From an uncultured Azospirillum sp. (GTDB taxonomy: Bacteria > Pseudomonadota > Alphaproteobacteria > RF32 > CAG-239), in NCBI GenBank assembly GCA_947383875.1, contig CANDEX010000005.1, positions 1-41,978 of the forward strand: a stretch of 41,978 bases of DNA, read 5' to 3'. The notes beneath the pieces were generated by a model, which worked only from the letters and a program-made list of their open reading frames with translations, had not been told where the DNA came from and searched no databases. A program made the position numbers and the translations under genes. Below are positions 32,778 to 41,903 of this stretch, one piece after another; the first letter of the stretch is position 1; each line of letters starts with the position of its first letter.

Positions 32778-33542
32778 ATGAATGATAATAAAATTGAAAT
32801 CCGTAATCTTTCCAAAGCTTTTGGTAAAAAGGTTGTTCTGGATGGAATAGACCTTGACATCAAACGTGGTGAATCCTTAGTGGTTATCGGTGGTTCGGGA
32901 ACGGGTAAATCGGTTTTAATTAAGTGTATTCAAGGGCTTCTCAATGCAGATAGCGGCTCTATTAAAGTTGATGAGGAAGAAGTTGTCGGTGCGCCGCGTA
33001 AGCAGGTTGAAGCAATGCACGCCAAAATGGGAATGCTGTTCCAGGGCGGTGCTTTGTTTGACAGTCTGACTGTTTGGCAAAATGTGGCTTTTGGATTGAT
33101 TGAAAATCATGATATGCCTAAAAAACAAGCTAAAAATGAAGCTATTCGGGTTTTACGTCAAGTTGGTTTGGCTCCTGATGTCGCTGATTTGTCACCATCA
33201 GAACTGTCCGGCGGTATGCAAAAGCGCGTTGGTTTGGCCAGAGCCATTGCTACCAAACCGGAAATTATCTTTTTTGACGAACCGACGACCGGTCTTGACC
33301 CTATTATGTCTGACGTTATTAATGATTTAATTCTTGAATCCGTTAAAGGACTGGGAGCCACAGCCTTGACAATTACGCATGACATGGCATCGGCGCGAAA
33401 AATTGCTGATAAAATAGCCATGCTTTACAAAGGAAAAATTATCTGGCAGGGAACAGTCAAAGAAATGGATAAGACGGATAATCCTTATGTTCGTCAGTTT
33501 ATTAACGGTTGCTCTCAAGGCCCGATTAAAGTCGAGGTTTAA
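32778..33542 (+). CDS. mlaF: MlaF-type ABC transporter ATP-binding protein
   Basis: This 254-residue ATPase is the partner of the MlaE-type permease. Walker A is VIGGSGTGKSVLIKC near residue 36. The Q-loop is MLFQGGALFDSLTV near 92, the typical MlaF form. The signature LSGGMQKRVGLARAIA lies near 142, and Walker B is IIFFDEPTTGLDP near 163. The H-loop is TITHDM near 198. It hydrolyses ATP on the cytoplasmic face. radA starts two bases after its stop, so the operon probably continues. Confidence 0.94.
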   Translation: MNDNKIEIRNLSKAFGKKVVLDGIDLDIKRGESLVVIGGSGTGKSVLIKCIQGLLNADSGSIKVDEEEVVGAPRKQVEAMHAKMGMLFQGGALFDSLTVWQNVAFGLIENHDMPKKQAKNEAIRVLRQVGLAPDVADLSPSELSGGMQKRVGLARAIATKPEIIFFDEPTTGLDPIMSDVINDLILESVKGLGATALTITHDMASARKIADKIAMLYKGKIIWQGTVKEMDKTDNPYVRQFINGCSQGPIKVEV

Positions 33543-33544
33543 TA

Positions 33545-34915
33545 ATGGCAAAAAAAGGCGGAAGTGAATTTGTATGCCAGGGTTGCGGAGCCGTTTATCC
33601 CAAATGGCAGGGAAAGTGCGATGCTTGCGGCGAATGGAATACCATTGTTGAGGAACAAGTCGGCGGTGACGGATTCTCTAACTTAACGCCTAAGAAAAAA
33701 GGCCGGCTGTTGGAATTTGTTCCTCTCAGCGGTTCACAAGAAGCATTAACCCGCCTTGTGACGGGTATCAGAGAATTAAACCGCGTTTGCGGCGGCGGTC
33801 TGGTTCCCGGTTCAGCCATTTTGGTTGGTGGTGATCCCGGTATTGGTAAATCAACTTTGCTGCTACAGGCCTGCGCCAGTATCTCAAACCTGCCGTCACA
33901 TCCTGAGTGTTATTATATTTCCGGAGAGGAAGCCATTGATCAAGTGCGAATACGCGCTAAACGGCTGCAACTTGAACAATCTCCGGTCAAACTAACCAGT
34001 GCAACCAGTGTAAAAGATATTATCGCCACCTTGGAAGAATCAAATGCAGCAGTGGTTATCATCGATTCGATTCAAACCATGTATCTTGACGAAGTGGAAT
34101 CCACACCGGGCAGTGTGTCACAAGTGCGAGCTTGTGCTTATGAATTAATAAAGCTGGCAAAGAAAAAAGGTTTTGCTCTGTTTTTAGTGGGACACGTCAC
34201 TAAACAGGGTGCAATAGCCGGTCCACGGGTTTTAGAGCACATGGTCGATACGGTGCTTTATTTTGAAGGCGAACGCGGCCATCATTTTCGTATTCTGCGA
34301 GCAGTCAAAAACCGTTATGGTGCGACAGATGAAATCGGCGTCTTTGAAATGCAGGATCAAGGGTTAGTCGAAGTTGAAAACCCTTCGGCCTTGTTTCTGG
34401 CAGAAAGACAGGGAAACATTTCCGGTTCTTGCGTTTTTGCCGGTATAGAAGGATCCCGCCCGGTTTTGGTTGAAATTCAGGCTCTGGTCAGTCCGACAGG
34501 TTACGCCAGTCCGAAACGTGCTGTTGTCGGCTGGGATTCTAACCGTTTGGCAATGGTTTTAGCTGTTCTTGAAGCGCGTTGTGGTATGAATTTAAGTTCT
34601 CAGGATGTTTACCTGAACATCGCCGGCGGCCTAAAAATTTCGGAACCAGCTGCAGACTTGGCTGTTGCCATGGCTGTTATATCTTCTCTGACCAATAAAC
34701 CCCTGCCGGCGGATACGGTTATTTTCGGTGAAATAGGCCTATCCGGAGAAATTCGTGCGGTAACTCAGCCGAACTCTCGGCTGAAAGAAGCGCATAAATT
34801 AGGATTCGCCAGTGCCATCACTCCGCCTACTCATAGCAAGGAAAAGAAACATAGTCTGGAAATGACTTGTTATGAAATCGGTAATGTCCAGCGTTTGATA
34901 AATTGGTTTAACTAG
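33545..34915 (+). CDS. radA: DNA repair protein RadA
   Basis: This 456-residue RecA-like branch-migration helicase has a C4 zinc finger at the start (CQGCGAVYPKWQGKCDACGEW, in parts, residues 11-31). Walker A is GGDPGIGKSTLLLQA near 96. The RadA-specific KNRYGATDEIG lies near 256, and the Lon-like C-terminal domain spans about 290-455 with VFGEIGLSGEIRAV. Length fits. It follows mlaF and precedes cvpA, a common alphaproteobacterial order. Confidence 0.96.
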   Translation: MAKKGGSEFVCQGCGAVYPKWQGKCDACGEWNTIVEEQVGGDGFSNLTPKKKGRLLEFVPLSGSQEALTRLVTGIRELNRVCGGGLVPGSAILVGGDPGIGKSTLLLQACASISNLPSHPECYYISGEEAIDQVRIRAKRLQLEQSPVKLTSATSVKDIIATLEESNAAVVIIDSIQTMYLDEVESTPGSVSQVRACAYELIKLAKKKGFALFLVGHVTKQGAIAGPRVLEHMVDTVLYFEGERGHHFRILRAVKNRYGATDEIGVFEMQDQGLVEVENPSALFLAERQGNISGSCVFAGIEGSRPVLVEIQALVSPTGYASPKRAVVGWDSNRLAMVLAVLEARCGMNLSSQDVYLNIAGGLKISEPAADLAVAMAVISSLTNKPLPADTVIFGEIGLSGEIRAVTQPNSRLKEAHKLGFASAITPPTHSKEKKHSLEMTCYEIGNVQRLINWFN

Positions 34916-34924
34916 GATAAAAAA

Positions 34925-35671
34925 ATGTCTCAGCCATTGAATAATCTTGATATCATTATTTTAATCATCCTTGGTTTGTCTGCTCTGATTGCTTTAAGTC
35001 GCGGACTGATAAAGGAGGTTCTGTCTATTATCGGCTGGGTGCTGGGGTCTGCCGCTATTATTTATCTGCTTCCGGTTTTTACGCCGATAACCAGAGAATA
35101 TATTTCAAACGGAATGATTGCCGGGGTCGTGACTTCAATTTTTATCTTAATTTTGTTCATGGTTATCTGGATTTTGTTGACAGGAAACATCGTCGGCAAA
35201 GTTCGTTCCAGCAAATTAAGTTCAGTTGATCGCGTATTGGGATTATTTTTTGGTATTATGAGGGCTTTTTTGCTTGTTATCCTCCTGAATATTCTTATCA
35301 GTTGGATGATGCCTAAAGATCGCCAACCGGAGACATTTAAAAATTCGCGGTATTTCCAATTAGCCGGAGAATTTGCTAAACCTATAGAAAATCTGATACC
35401 CAAAGAAACTTTAGATACCATCCGCAATAAAGCGGTTGAAGTCAGCGGCAAAACGGTTGACGATGAACCTAAAAAGTCTAAAGAAAAAGAAACGTCCGAA
35501 AAATCAAAAGACGCGGAAGATTTATTTGAAAAATTGGCGCAGCCGCAGGTTAAATCCAAAAAAGCTAAAGAAACCGCCAAACAGCCTGAAAAACTTCAAG
35601 AAAATTTTGACGGTTATAACAGCAGTGAACGGATTAACCTGGATCGCCTGATTGAAAACAGCCTTGATTAA
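34925..35671 (+). CDS. cvpA: CvpA-family membrane protein with charged tail
   Basis: This 248-residue protein starts with four predicted membrane helices (about 8-28, 32-50, 65-88 and 103-128) containing SRGLIKEVLSIIGWVLGSA, the CvpA-family signature. Family members affect colicin V production and envelope stress tolerance. After about residue 165 the chain is soluble, very rich in Lys and Glu (KKSKEKETSEKSKDAE) and likely coiled or disordered. In this class cvpA is usually followed by purF; here the next gene is on the other strand and purF is absent. It overlaps the end of the PEBP gene by four bases. Confidence 0.88.
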   Translation: MSQPLNNLDIIILIILGLSALIALSRGLIKEVLSIIGWVLGSAAIIYLLPVFTPITREYISNGMIAGVVTSIFILILFMVIWILLTGNIVGKVRSSKLSSVDRVLGLFFGIMRAFLLVILLNILISWMMPKDRQPETFKNSRYFQLAGEFAKPIENLIPKETLDTIRNKAVEVSGKTVDDEPKKSKEKETSEKSKDAEDLFEKLAQPQVKSKKAKETAKQPEKLQENFDGYNSSERINLDRLIENSLD

Positions 35672-36132
35672 TTAGCGTATTTTCCGCTCAGGGTATAGCT
35701 GGCGAGCATATGTTTATCGACGGCACTGTAAAAATCTTCGATTCTAAATCCTGGTTTAAGATTTAATTCTGCATCCAGCGCGTAAACATGCAGGTCGTAT
35801 CGATGGGTTTTATTAGGAGGTGTCATTCCGCCATAAGCAGCTTTATTCCAGCTGTTTGTTCCTTGAATAAGGTCTGTTGCTGTCCGGCTGTAGTCTTCAG
35901 GAATATCTTTACGCTTGTGACAGACCGCCATCCAATGAATCCATGAAAATCCGGCGACAGGAATAGCATCTTCGTCTTCCAAAATCCAAGCATATGATTT
36001 TGTGCCTTCAGGCTCTTCACTGATTGTGAACGGAAAAGAAAGAACCGGAATTTTTGTGATGATTTCAGTGCCTCTTTTACCATACTTATCATTAAAATAA
36101 CCGTTTTGAATTGCAGAACTGGTAACAATCAT
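35668..36132 (-). CDS. PEBP/Raf-kinase-inhibitor-like protein (YbhB/YbcL family)
   Basis: This 154-residue cytosolic protein matches the bacterial phosphatidylethanolamine-binding-like family. Seen are PVLSFPFTISEEPEGTKSYAW, in part, then WIHWMAVCH in the position of the family's HW motif, and GGMTPPNKTHRYDLHVYALD, in part, near 105-125. The end, KHMLASYTLSGKYAN, matches the helix after the ligand pocket. Bacterial members have no agreed function. The DPDAP-type motif is altered to EDEDAIP. It converges on cvpA and is likely a single-gene unit. Confidence 0.85.
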   Translation of the reverse strand: MIVTSSAIQNGYFNDKYGKRGTEIITKIPVLSFPFTISEEPEGTKSYAWILEDEDAIPVAGFSWIHWMAVCHKRKDIPEDYSRTATDLIQGTNSWNKAAYGGMTPPNKTHRYDLHVYALDAELNLKPGFRIEDFYSAVDKHMLASYTLSGKYAN

Positions 36133-36324
36133 AGTTTTATCCTTTCTGAATGAATGAATTCTAATATAAGTACAATATTCAGAAAAAATAGGGAATTAAC
36201 CCAAAATTGAAAACGAAATTAAGTTCCGCAAGCTAATCAAACAGACGGATAAAGCGTACCGGCTCTTGTTTATACTTTTCGAAATTATTTAAAAATACAA
36301 GCTATGATTGAAAAACCATAAAAA

Positions 36325-36675
36325 CTAAAAAGCATTTTTTATATGCATAATTGAAAATGGAAAAACCACCAGAACAGCATCAAAGCGAATATCCATATTT
36401 CGTAAATCAGCACGACGGTTTAAAAAGGCTTCAGCTCCGCGTCGAATACGATTTTTCTGATTTGCAGAAATAGCATAAGCCGCTTTTTCATTATTTTGAC
36501 GTTTTTTAACTTCAACAAAAACCAAAGTTTTACCTTTGCGAACAATAATATCCAGTTCGCCCGCACCGGTTCCTTTTCCGGTAATATTATTTCGCGCAAC
36601 GATACGATATCCTTTGCAAAATAGGTATAGACAAGCCAGCCTTTCGGCATATTTTCCGTCTTTACATATTTTCAT
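36325..36675 (-). CDS. yraN: UPF0102 / YraN-family nuclease-like protein
   Basis: This 116-residue protein has the restriction-endonuclease-like core of the YraN family: GKYAERLACLYLFCKGYRIVARN, in part, then GELDIIVRKGKTLVFVEVKKR with the D...E-x-K active-site pattern near 38-57. The C-terminus FDAVLVVFP is typical. Its cellular role is not settled. It starts inside the last codons of rsmI (14-base overlap), as is usual for this pair in alphaproteobacteria. Confidence 0.92.
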   Translation of the reverse strand: MKICKDGKYAERLACLYLFCKGYRIVARNNITGKGTGAGELDIIVRKGKTLVFVEVKKRQNNEKAAYAISANQKNRIRRGAEAFLNRRADLRNMDIRFDAVLVVFPFSIMHIKNAF

Positions 36676-37501
36676 TTTTTATCTTCAATGCTTGTGCGTA
36701 TATGTCGTTTTTATTCATTCCGGAAACGTCAACAACTTCTTTAACAGCGGTTTTTAGCGGCATAGTCTTTAATTTATCCCGCAACAAGGCATCAACATCA
36801 ATATTTTCAGTTACTGAACTTTCCGGTGGAGCGATCATCAGCACCATTTCGCCTTTGGGCTGATTCTGTTCAAAATGTCTAATCAGCTCCGCTGCCGTAC
36901 CGTTAATACATTCCTCATAGAGTTTGGTAATCTCTCTGGCAACGGCAATTTCTCTAAGGCCGAAAATGTTTTCTGCGGCCGTAAGTGTTTTAATAATTCT
37001 TGGCGCGGTTTCGTAAAATACCAGTGTCGAGTTAATGTTTTTCAGCTCATTGAAAAGTTCAAATCTGGCTTTATCTTTATTTGGGATGAAACCGGCGAAC
37101 ATGAAACGATTGGTCGGCAAACCGGAAAGCTGCAAAGCCGAAATAACCGCGCAGCAGCCTGGCACGGTCCAAACGCGGATATCTTGTTCACGGCAACGAC
37201 GAATAAGCTTATATCCCGGGTCAGAAATAAGCGGTGATCCGGCATCACTGACAAGAGCCAGTGTTTTTCCCTCTGTTATCAGCTTAATAAGGTTCTGAGC
37301 CTGTTGCTCTTCATTGTGGTCTTGATAAGTTATAAAAGGCTTAGCGGCACTTAGTCCTAACAGGGAGAATAATTTGCGTGTAACACGCGTGTCTTCGCAG
37401 GCAATAACATCTGCTTCAGCCAAAACTTCTTTGGCTCTGGCTGAAATATCCGCCAAATTACCAATCGGTGTTGCCACAACATATAAGCCGTTTTTCATCA
37501 T
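36662..37501 (-). CDS. rsmI: 16S rRNA 2'-O-ribose C1402 methyltransferase RsmI
   Basis: This 279-residue SAM-dependent tetrapyrrole-methylase-fold enzyme modifies C1402 of 16S rRNA. The start reads LYVVATPIGNLADIS, the family signature, then ACEDTRVTRKL near 38 and TLALVSDAGSPLISDPGY near 80-97. VPGCCAVISALQLSGLPT lies near 110-127. The open frame extends to 37642, but those extra residues lie across the divergent spacer; the ATGs at 37501 or 37498 fit the family. yraN overlaps its end. Confidence 0.93.
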   Translation of the reverse strand: MMKNGLYVVATPIGNLADISARAKEVLAEADVIACEDTRVTRKLFSLLGLSAAKPFITYQDHNEEQQAQNLIKLITEGKTLALVSDAGSPLISDPGYKLIRRCREQDIRVWTVPGCCAVISALQLSGLPTNRFMFAGFIPNKDKARFELFNELKNINSTLVFYETAPRIIKTLTAAENIFGLREIAVAREITKLYEECINGTAAELIRHFEQNQPKGEMVLMIAPPESSVTENIDVDALLRDKLKTMPLKTAVKEVVDVSGMNKNDIYAQALKIKNENM

Positions 37502-37574
37502 CTGTACTTTACATTCAAAAAAAATTAAGCTAGTTTCTGTGATATATGATTTTCTATTTTGGGATAAATTGCAA

Positions 37575-39041
37575 GTGTTAAAAAAAATAAGTTTTCTGGT
37601 CGCCTTCGGGTTGCTTGCCGGTTGTCGGACGACCGTCAGCACTCATGGCGGTACGGAGGTGTCAAACACCGAAATCAGTGAAGTTAATTTGGGAACGGAC
37701 GGTAATTTCCGCGTAGGTGTTTTGTTGCCCTTGAGCGGTGATGCCGCTCGTCAGGGAAACGGGTTGAAAAATGCTACGATGATTGCTTTGGAAGATGTCC
37801 GTGAACCTAACCTGATTCTCCAATACTATGACACCAAAGGAACGCCGGAAGGTGCGCGGATTGCCGTTACCAATGCGATTAATCAGAAAAGTAAATTGAT
37901 ACTTGGACCGTTAAAAAGTTCTTCTGTGGAGGCTGTTGCCGAACAGGCTAAATCCCATAACATTCCTGTCATTGCCTTTAATACCGGTTCTAACGTACTG
38001 CAGCCGGGAGTTTATACGCTTGGCTTGATGGTTGAAGAGCAGGTTGATCGCATAATTTCTTATACAGCTGCGCAAGGACGTTCTCGTTTCGCACTGCTGA
38101 TTCCTGATAACAAAACCGGTATAGCAGTGGCGCGTGCAGCGGTTAAATCCGCCGCCAAAAATGGCGTTAAAATCACGCGTATAGGTTTTTATACCCCCGG
38201 AACAACAGATTTTTCAGCCGTTACCAAACAAATGGCTGATTACAACACGCGCACCGGCCGGCTGCAAAATCTGAAAGCCGGATTAAAGAGTAAAGTTGCT
38301 GCCGGCGATGTCTCTGCAGCTAAAGTGCTGGAACGTTTAAATAAAACCGACACGCTGGGTGAAGTTGATTTTGATACGGTTTTAATTCCTGAATCCGGAG
38401 CCGGATTAAAAGCCGCGGTGGCGATGTTTGGTTACTATGACGTTTATGCCCCGCAAGTTAAGTTTATCGGCACATCTGTTTGGGAAAATACCCGCCTTAA
38501 CACGGAATCTACACTGCGTGGCGGTTGGTATCCGGCTTTGTCACGCTCTCATAGCGGCTATTTTGCCAATAAATATACGGAATTGTTCGGCGAACGACCG
38601 AGCAGTTTGTATTCCATGGGATATGATGCTGTCGCTTTAGCTTCTGCTCTGTCTAAGAAAAGCGGCGGAGATTTAAATGAGATTATTACCAATTCAGATG
38701 GCTATGTCGGGATAAACGGAGCTTTCCGTTTGCTTGAAAATGGGCAAAATCAACATAGTTTGGATATTGTCGAAGTCCGCCCGGCTGGAGATGTAATTAT
38801 TGATGATGCACCGAAAAAATTTGATGTTTCTGATATGTCGGAAACAGTCGGAGCCTTTGTGCCGGAGCCAGGTTACCAAGCACCTAGGATTTTCGGCAAA
38901 GACACAACAACCGCGCAAACGCTGATTTATGGCCGCCCGCTGGGGCTGGAAAGCCAACCGTTGGATTATGTCTCCGGCTCTCAGGAAAAAGAGATTGTCA
39001 AAGAAGGTCTGAAAAAGCTTAATATTGTTGTTCCGGACTAA
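37575..39041 (+). CDS. LppC/LpoA-like lipoprotein, putative penicillin-binding protein activator
   Basis: About 488 residues. The signal peptide ends in the lipobox LAGC (LVAFGLLAGCRTT), so it is a lipoprotein, probably on the outer membrane. The rest is a type I periplasmic-binding fold: VGVLLPLSGDAARQG near 60, ILGPLKSSSVEAVAEQAKSHNIPVIAF in parts near 115-140, and YSMGYDAVALASAL near 350. This matches COG3107-type proteins related to the LpoA activator of penicillin-binding proteins. The frame is open from 37374 but that part covers rsmI on the other strand. A GTG at 37575 (VLKKISFLV) or a TTG at 37569, with GGGA before it, is the true start. It is divergent from rsmI, as usual in this class. 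Confidence 0.85.
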   Translation: MLKKISFLVAFGLLAGCRTTVSTHGGTEVSNTEISEVNLGTDGNFRVGVLLPLSGDAARQGNGLKNATMIALEDVREPNLILQYYDTKGTPEGARIAVTNAINQKSKLILGPLKSSSVEAVAEQAKSHNIPVIAFNTGSNVLQPGVYTLGLMVEEQVDRIISYTAAQGRSRFALLIPDNKTGIAVARAAVKSAAKNGVKITRIGFYTPGTTDFSAVTKQMADYNTRTGRLQNLKAGLKSKVAAGDVSAAKVLERLNKTDTLGEVDFDTVLIPESGAGLKAAVAMFGYYDVYAPQVKFIGTSVWENTRLNTESTLRGGWYPALSRSHSGYFANKYTELFGERPSSLYSMGYDAVALASALSKKSGGDLNEIITNSDGYVGINGAFRLLENGQNQHSLDIVEVRPAGDVIIDDAPKKFDVSDMSETVGAFVPEPGYQAPRIFGKDTTTAQTLIYGRPLGLESQPLDYVSGSQEKEIVKEGLKKLNIVVPD

Positions 39042-39141
39042 TAACTGATGTTAATTAGTGATTTTTCCCTTGAAAAATCGCCGGATATCTATGATATTAA
39101 TTTCATTATGATTTGAGCGCGAACGCTGAAATCTATTTGAC

Positions 39142-39228
39142 GGAGGATGATGGGTTAGCCATTCGCCAACCCGGTCAGGTCCGGAAGGAAGCAGCCGTAA
39201 CGAAACCGGTTAAGGTCATTCGTCCTCC
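39142..39228 (+). ncRNA. ffs: Signal recognition particle RNA (small bacterial 4.5S type)
   Basis: The conserved apical core GGTCAGGTCCGGAAGGAAGC, with its internal loops and GGAA tetraloop, is present at about 39173-39192. The ends GGAGGATGA and TCATTCGTCCTCC pair to close one long hairpin. It binds Ffh and guides membrane proteins to the translocon. Its place immediately before dnaX is a well-known arrangement. Exact ends are approximate. Confidence 0.95.
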
Positions 39229-39251
39229 ACCTTATTTTAAGAAGAATTTTA

Positions 39252-40970
39252 ATGGCTGAAGAAGAAAATAAAGATAACCAATATGTGGTTCTTGCCCGTA
39301 AATATCGCCCACAGAGTTTTAATGACCTGCTTGGGCAGGATGCGTTAGTGCAAACCCTGACAAACGCCATTAAAAATAATCGTCTGCACCATGCTTATAT
39401 TTTAACCGGTATTCGCGGCGTTGGTAAAACCACGACGGCCCGTTTAATTGCGCGCGCCTTAAACTGTACCGGACTGGATGGCAACGGCGGGCCGACGATC
39501 CATCCTTGCGGTGTTTGTGAAAACTGTAAAGCCATTGCGGCTGATCGCCATATTGACGTGTTGGAACTTGATGCGGCGTCCCGTACCGGTGTGGATGATA
39601 TCCGTGAGATTTTAGACGGTGTGCGTTATAAGCCGACCAATGCCCGTTATAAAATTTATATTATCGACGAAGTCCATATGCTCTCCAAAAATGCGTTTAA
39701 CGCTTTGCTTAAAACGCTTGAGGAGCCGCCGGCTCACGTTAAATTTATTTTTGCTACGACTGAAATCCGTAAAGTTCCGGTAACAGTTTTGTCTCGCTGC
39801 CAGCGTTTTGATTTGCAGCGTTTGACAATTGAAGATTTAATGAAGCTGTTTAACAAAATTGTTGCCGCAGAAAATTTGAAAGCTGATGATGAGGCTTTAC
39901 ATATTATAGCCAAAGCAGCTGACGGTTCTGCGCGTGATGGTTTGTCTCTGCTTGATCAGGCGATTTCACTCGGTGCCGGCGTGGTTAAAACAGATGTTGT
40001 TAAAGAAATGATTGGCTTAGCCGATCGCAATCAAACATTTGAGTTATTTGAAAAGCTTGTCAGCGGTGATACCAAAGAGACGATTATCAAACTGCAAGAG
40101 CAGTATAAAAACGGGGCGAACCCAACCTCATTGTTGCAAGATTTAATAAACATTACCCATCTGTTGGCCAAAACCAAACTAGTGCCGAGTTTTATCAACG
40201 ATTCGTCTTTAAGCGAAGCAGAAAGAGAACTTTGCCAAAGTCTGAATGCTAAAGTTTCTATTGCGGTCTTATCCAAGATCTGGCAGATGATGATTAAAGG
40301 GTTAAGCGAGCTGCAGGTGGCTCCGGTGCAAATTGATGCATTGGAAATGATTTTGATTCGCGTGGCTTATTCGGCTAACCTGCCAACACCTTATGAACTT
40401 TTGAATGACGTAAAAAAAAACTCTAATTTAAGCGTTGCTGCTTCTGCACCGCGTTCTCCGGGAAATGCTCCGGTTTTTAGAGGGGCTCCGGCTGCGGAGC
40501 CTGTCTCCGATTTTCAGTCAAACAGCGATAAACTGGTCTTTAATCAAGTCAATGATTTAGTGTCATACCTCGAGCAGAAAAAAATGCTGTTGGTAGAATA
40601 TGCCATTAAGAATGATGTTTCTATTTCTGAATTTAGTAATGGTTTAATCAGAATGACCGTTTCTGAAAAAATCCATCCGGATTTTATTCTCAATCTGCAT
40701 AAAACGCTGACCGAGGCGACAGGCCTGACTTGGAAAATCGAACTCAGTCGCGGAGCCTTAGGCGTCACTCTGGCTGATATGGAAAAAGCCGCGGAAGAAG
40801 AAGAAAAGCGTAATATTATGGAATATCCGCTGGTTAAGGCGATTATGGCAGAATTCAAAGGAGCCAAAATCGAAACTGCAACCCGCAAAATGACCGACAT
40901 TGATGACGATTCGTCAGAAATGGATTTCGGTGCCGACAATAATGAAATTATATATGATGAGGAAAATTAA
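39252..40970 (+). CDS. dnaX: DNA polymerase III tau/gamma subunit
   Basis: This 572-residue clamp-loader ATPase links the replicative polymerases. Walker A is GIRGVGKTTTARLIARALNC, in part, near 53-68. Four zinc-binding cysteines lie in CTG...CGVCENC near 72-95. Walker B with DEVH is IIDEVHMLSKNAFN near 137, and the sensor 1 region FIFATTE near 166 and arginine finger SRCQRF near 179 follow. The tau-specific part follows residue 390. At 40412-40420 nine A in a row fall at codons 387-390, right after domain III. A shift of one base either way meets a stop within a few codons, giving a gamma-like 391-392-residue product. Directly followed by ybaB and recR. Confidence 0.95.
   Translation: MAEEENKDNQYVVLARKYRPQSFNDLLGQDALVQTLTNAIKNNRLHHAYILTGIRGVGKTTTARLIARALNCTGLDGNGGPTIHPCGVCENCKAIAADRHIDVLELDAASRTGVDDIREILDGVRYKPTNARYKIYIIDEVHMLSKNAFNALLKTLEEPPAHVKFIFATTEIRKVPVTVLSRCQRFDLQRLTIEDLMKLFNKIVAAENLKADDEALHIIAKAADGSARDGLSLLDQAISLGAGVVKTDVVKEMIGLADRNQTFELFEKLVSGDTKETIIKLQEQYKNGANPTSLLQDLINITHLLAKTKLVPSFINDSSLSEAERELCQSLNAKVSIAVLSKIWQMMIKGLSELQVAPVQIDALEMILIRVAYSANLPTPYELLNDVKKNSNLSVAASAPRSPGNAPVFRGAPAAEPVSDFQSNSDKLVFNQVNDLVSYLEQKKMLLVEYAIKNDVSISEFSNGLIRMTVSEKIHPDFILNLHKTLTEATGLTWKIELSRGALGVTLADMEKAAEEEEKRNIMEYPLVKAIMAEFKGAKIETATRKMTDIDDDSSEMDFGADNNEIIYDEEN
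40412..40420 (+). promoter_or_regulatory. A9 slippage tract in dnaX
   Basis: Nine consecutive A follow GT at codon 387. One extra A in the mRNA (or a -1 shift) gives V-K-K-K-L then TAA. One fewer gives V-K-K-T-L-I then TAA. The position, just after clamp-loader domain III, is where the short gamma form ends in other bacteria; Thermus uses a comparable A tract. Confidence 0.6.
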
Positions 40971-40972
40971 AC

Positions 40973-41293
40973 ATGATGAATATTCAGGGAATAATGAAAC
41001 AAGCTCAAATGATGCAGAAAAAAATGGAAGAAGCTCAAGAAAAGCTGGCTCAGCAAGAAATTACCGGAACCAGCGGCGGCGGCTTGGTTAAAATAACCCT
41101 GAACGGCAAATTTGAGGCCAAAAAGGTAGAGCTTGATAAATCTCTGTTGGTACCCGAAGAAGTCGATATTTTAGAAGACTTGATTTTAGCCGCTTACAAT
41201 GATGCCCATGCCAAAGTTGACACCGTTATGGCTGATGGTATGAAAGATGTTACCGGCGGCTTAAATCTGGGCGGTTTAAAACTTCCTTTTTAA
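40973..41293 (+). CDS. ybaB: YbaB/EbfC-family nucleoid-associated protein
   Basis: This 106-residue DNA-binding protein starts with a long helix (IMKQAQMMQKKMEEAQEKLAQQ), followed by the conserved beta part GTSGGGLVKITLNGKFEAKKVELD, in part, and a C-terminal helix LILAAYNDAHAKVD. It dimerises as tweezers on DNA. The dnaX-ybaB-recR order, with a two-base gap before and twelve after, is widely conserved and supports the call. Confidence 0.95.
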   Translation: MMNIQGIMKQAQMMQKKMEEAQEKLAQQEITGTSGGGLVKITLNGKFEAKKVELDKSLLVPEEVDILEDLILAAYNDAHAKVDTVMADGMKDVTGGLNLGGLKLPF

Positions 41294-41305
41294 GAGAGAT
41301 ATCCC

Positions 41306-41899
41306 GTGGCCGGAAAAGAAATCGAGAAATTGGCGAAACAAATCGCCAAGTTACCGTCACTGGGCACGCGTTCTGCCCGGAGAATTGTTTTACAGCTGCT
41401 GAAAAAGCGGGAAAATTTATTGTTGCCGTTAATAGAATCTTTGAATGAAGTGGCGGCTAAAGTACAAACCTGCGAAATTTGCGGCAACTTTGATACAGAA
41501 AATCCTTGCTCTGTCTGTTCATCTGATAAACGTGACAGCCGACAATTATGCGTTGTTCAAGATGTGGCAGATTTGTGGGCGATGGAAAGAGTATCATTTT
41601 TTAAGGGTAAATACCATGTGCTGGGCGGTATTCTGTCAGCATTGGACGGTGTTGCACCTGAAGATTTGAATATTGACAGCCTGCTGGCACGCATAACGAA
41701 AGAAGAGGTGTCTGAAATTATTTTGGCACTCCCGGCCACGGTTGACGGACAAATCACCTGCCATTATCTCGTTTCTCGTTTGAAAGACAGCGGGGTAAAA
41801 ATTACCACTCTGGCGCAAGGGATTCCAATGGGAGCAGAGCTGGATTATATGGATGAAGGAACCATCCAGTTGGCACTGAATTCTCGTAAGTTGTTATAA
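41306..41899 (+). CDS. recR: Recombination mediator RecR
   Basis: This 197-residue protein acts with RecO and RecF to load RecA at gaps. The N-terminal helix-hairpin-helix has LPSLGTRSARRIVLQLL near 14-30. The C4 zinc finger is CEICGNFDTENPCSVC near 56-71. The Toprim domain has LCVVQDVADLWAMER near 80-94 and ALPATVDGQITCHYL near 140. It starts with GTG at 41306, preceded by GAGAG. It closes the dnaX-ybaB-recR operon and a strong terminator follows. Confidence 0.96.
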   Translation: MAGKEIEKLAKQIAKLPSLGTRSARRIVLQLLKKRENLLLPLIESLNEVAAKVQTCEICGNFDTENPCSVCSSDKRDSRQLCVVQDVADLWAMERVSFFKGKYHVLGGILSALDGVAPEDLNIDSLLARITKEEVSEIILALPATVDGQITCHYLVSRLKDSGVKITTLAQGIPMGAELDYMDEGTIQLALNSRKLL

Positions 41900-41903
41900 A
41901 AAC

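Noticed and set aside
37374..37574. Upstream part of the lipoprotein frame
   Set aside because: It covers the opposite-strand rsmI coding region; the lipoprotein signal peptide starts at about 37575.
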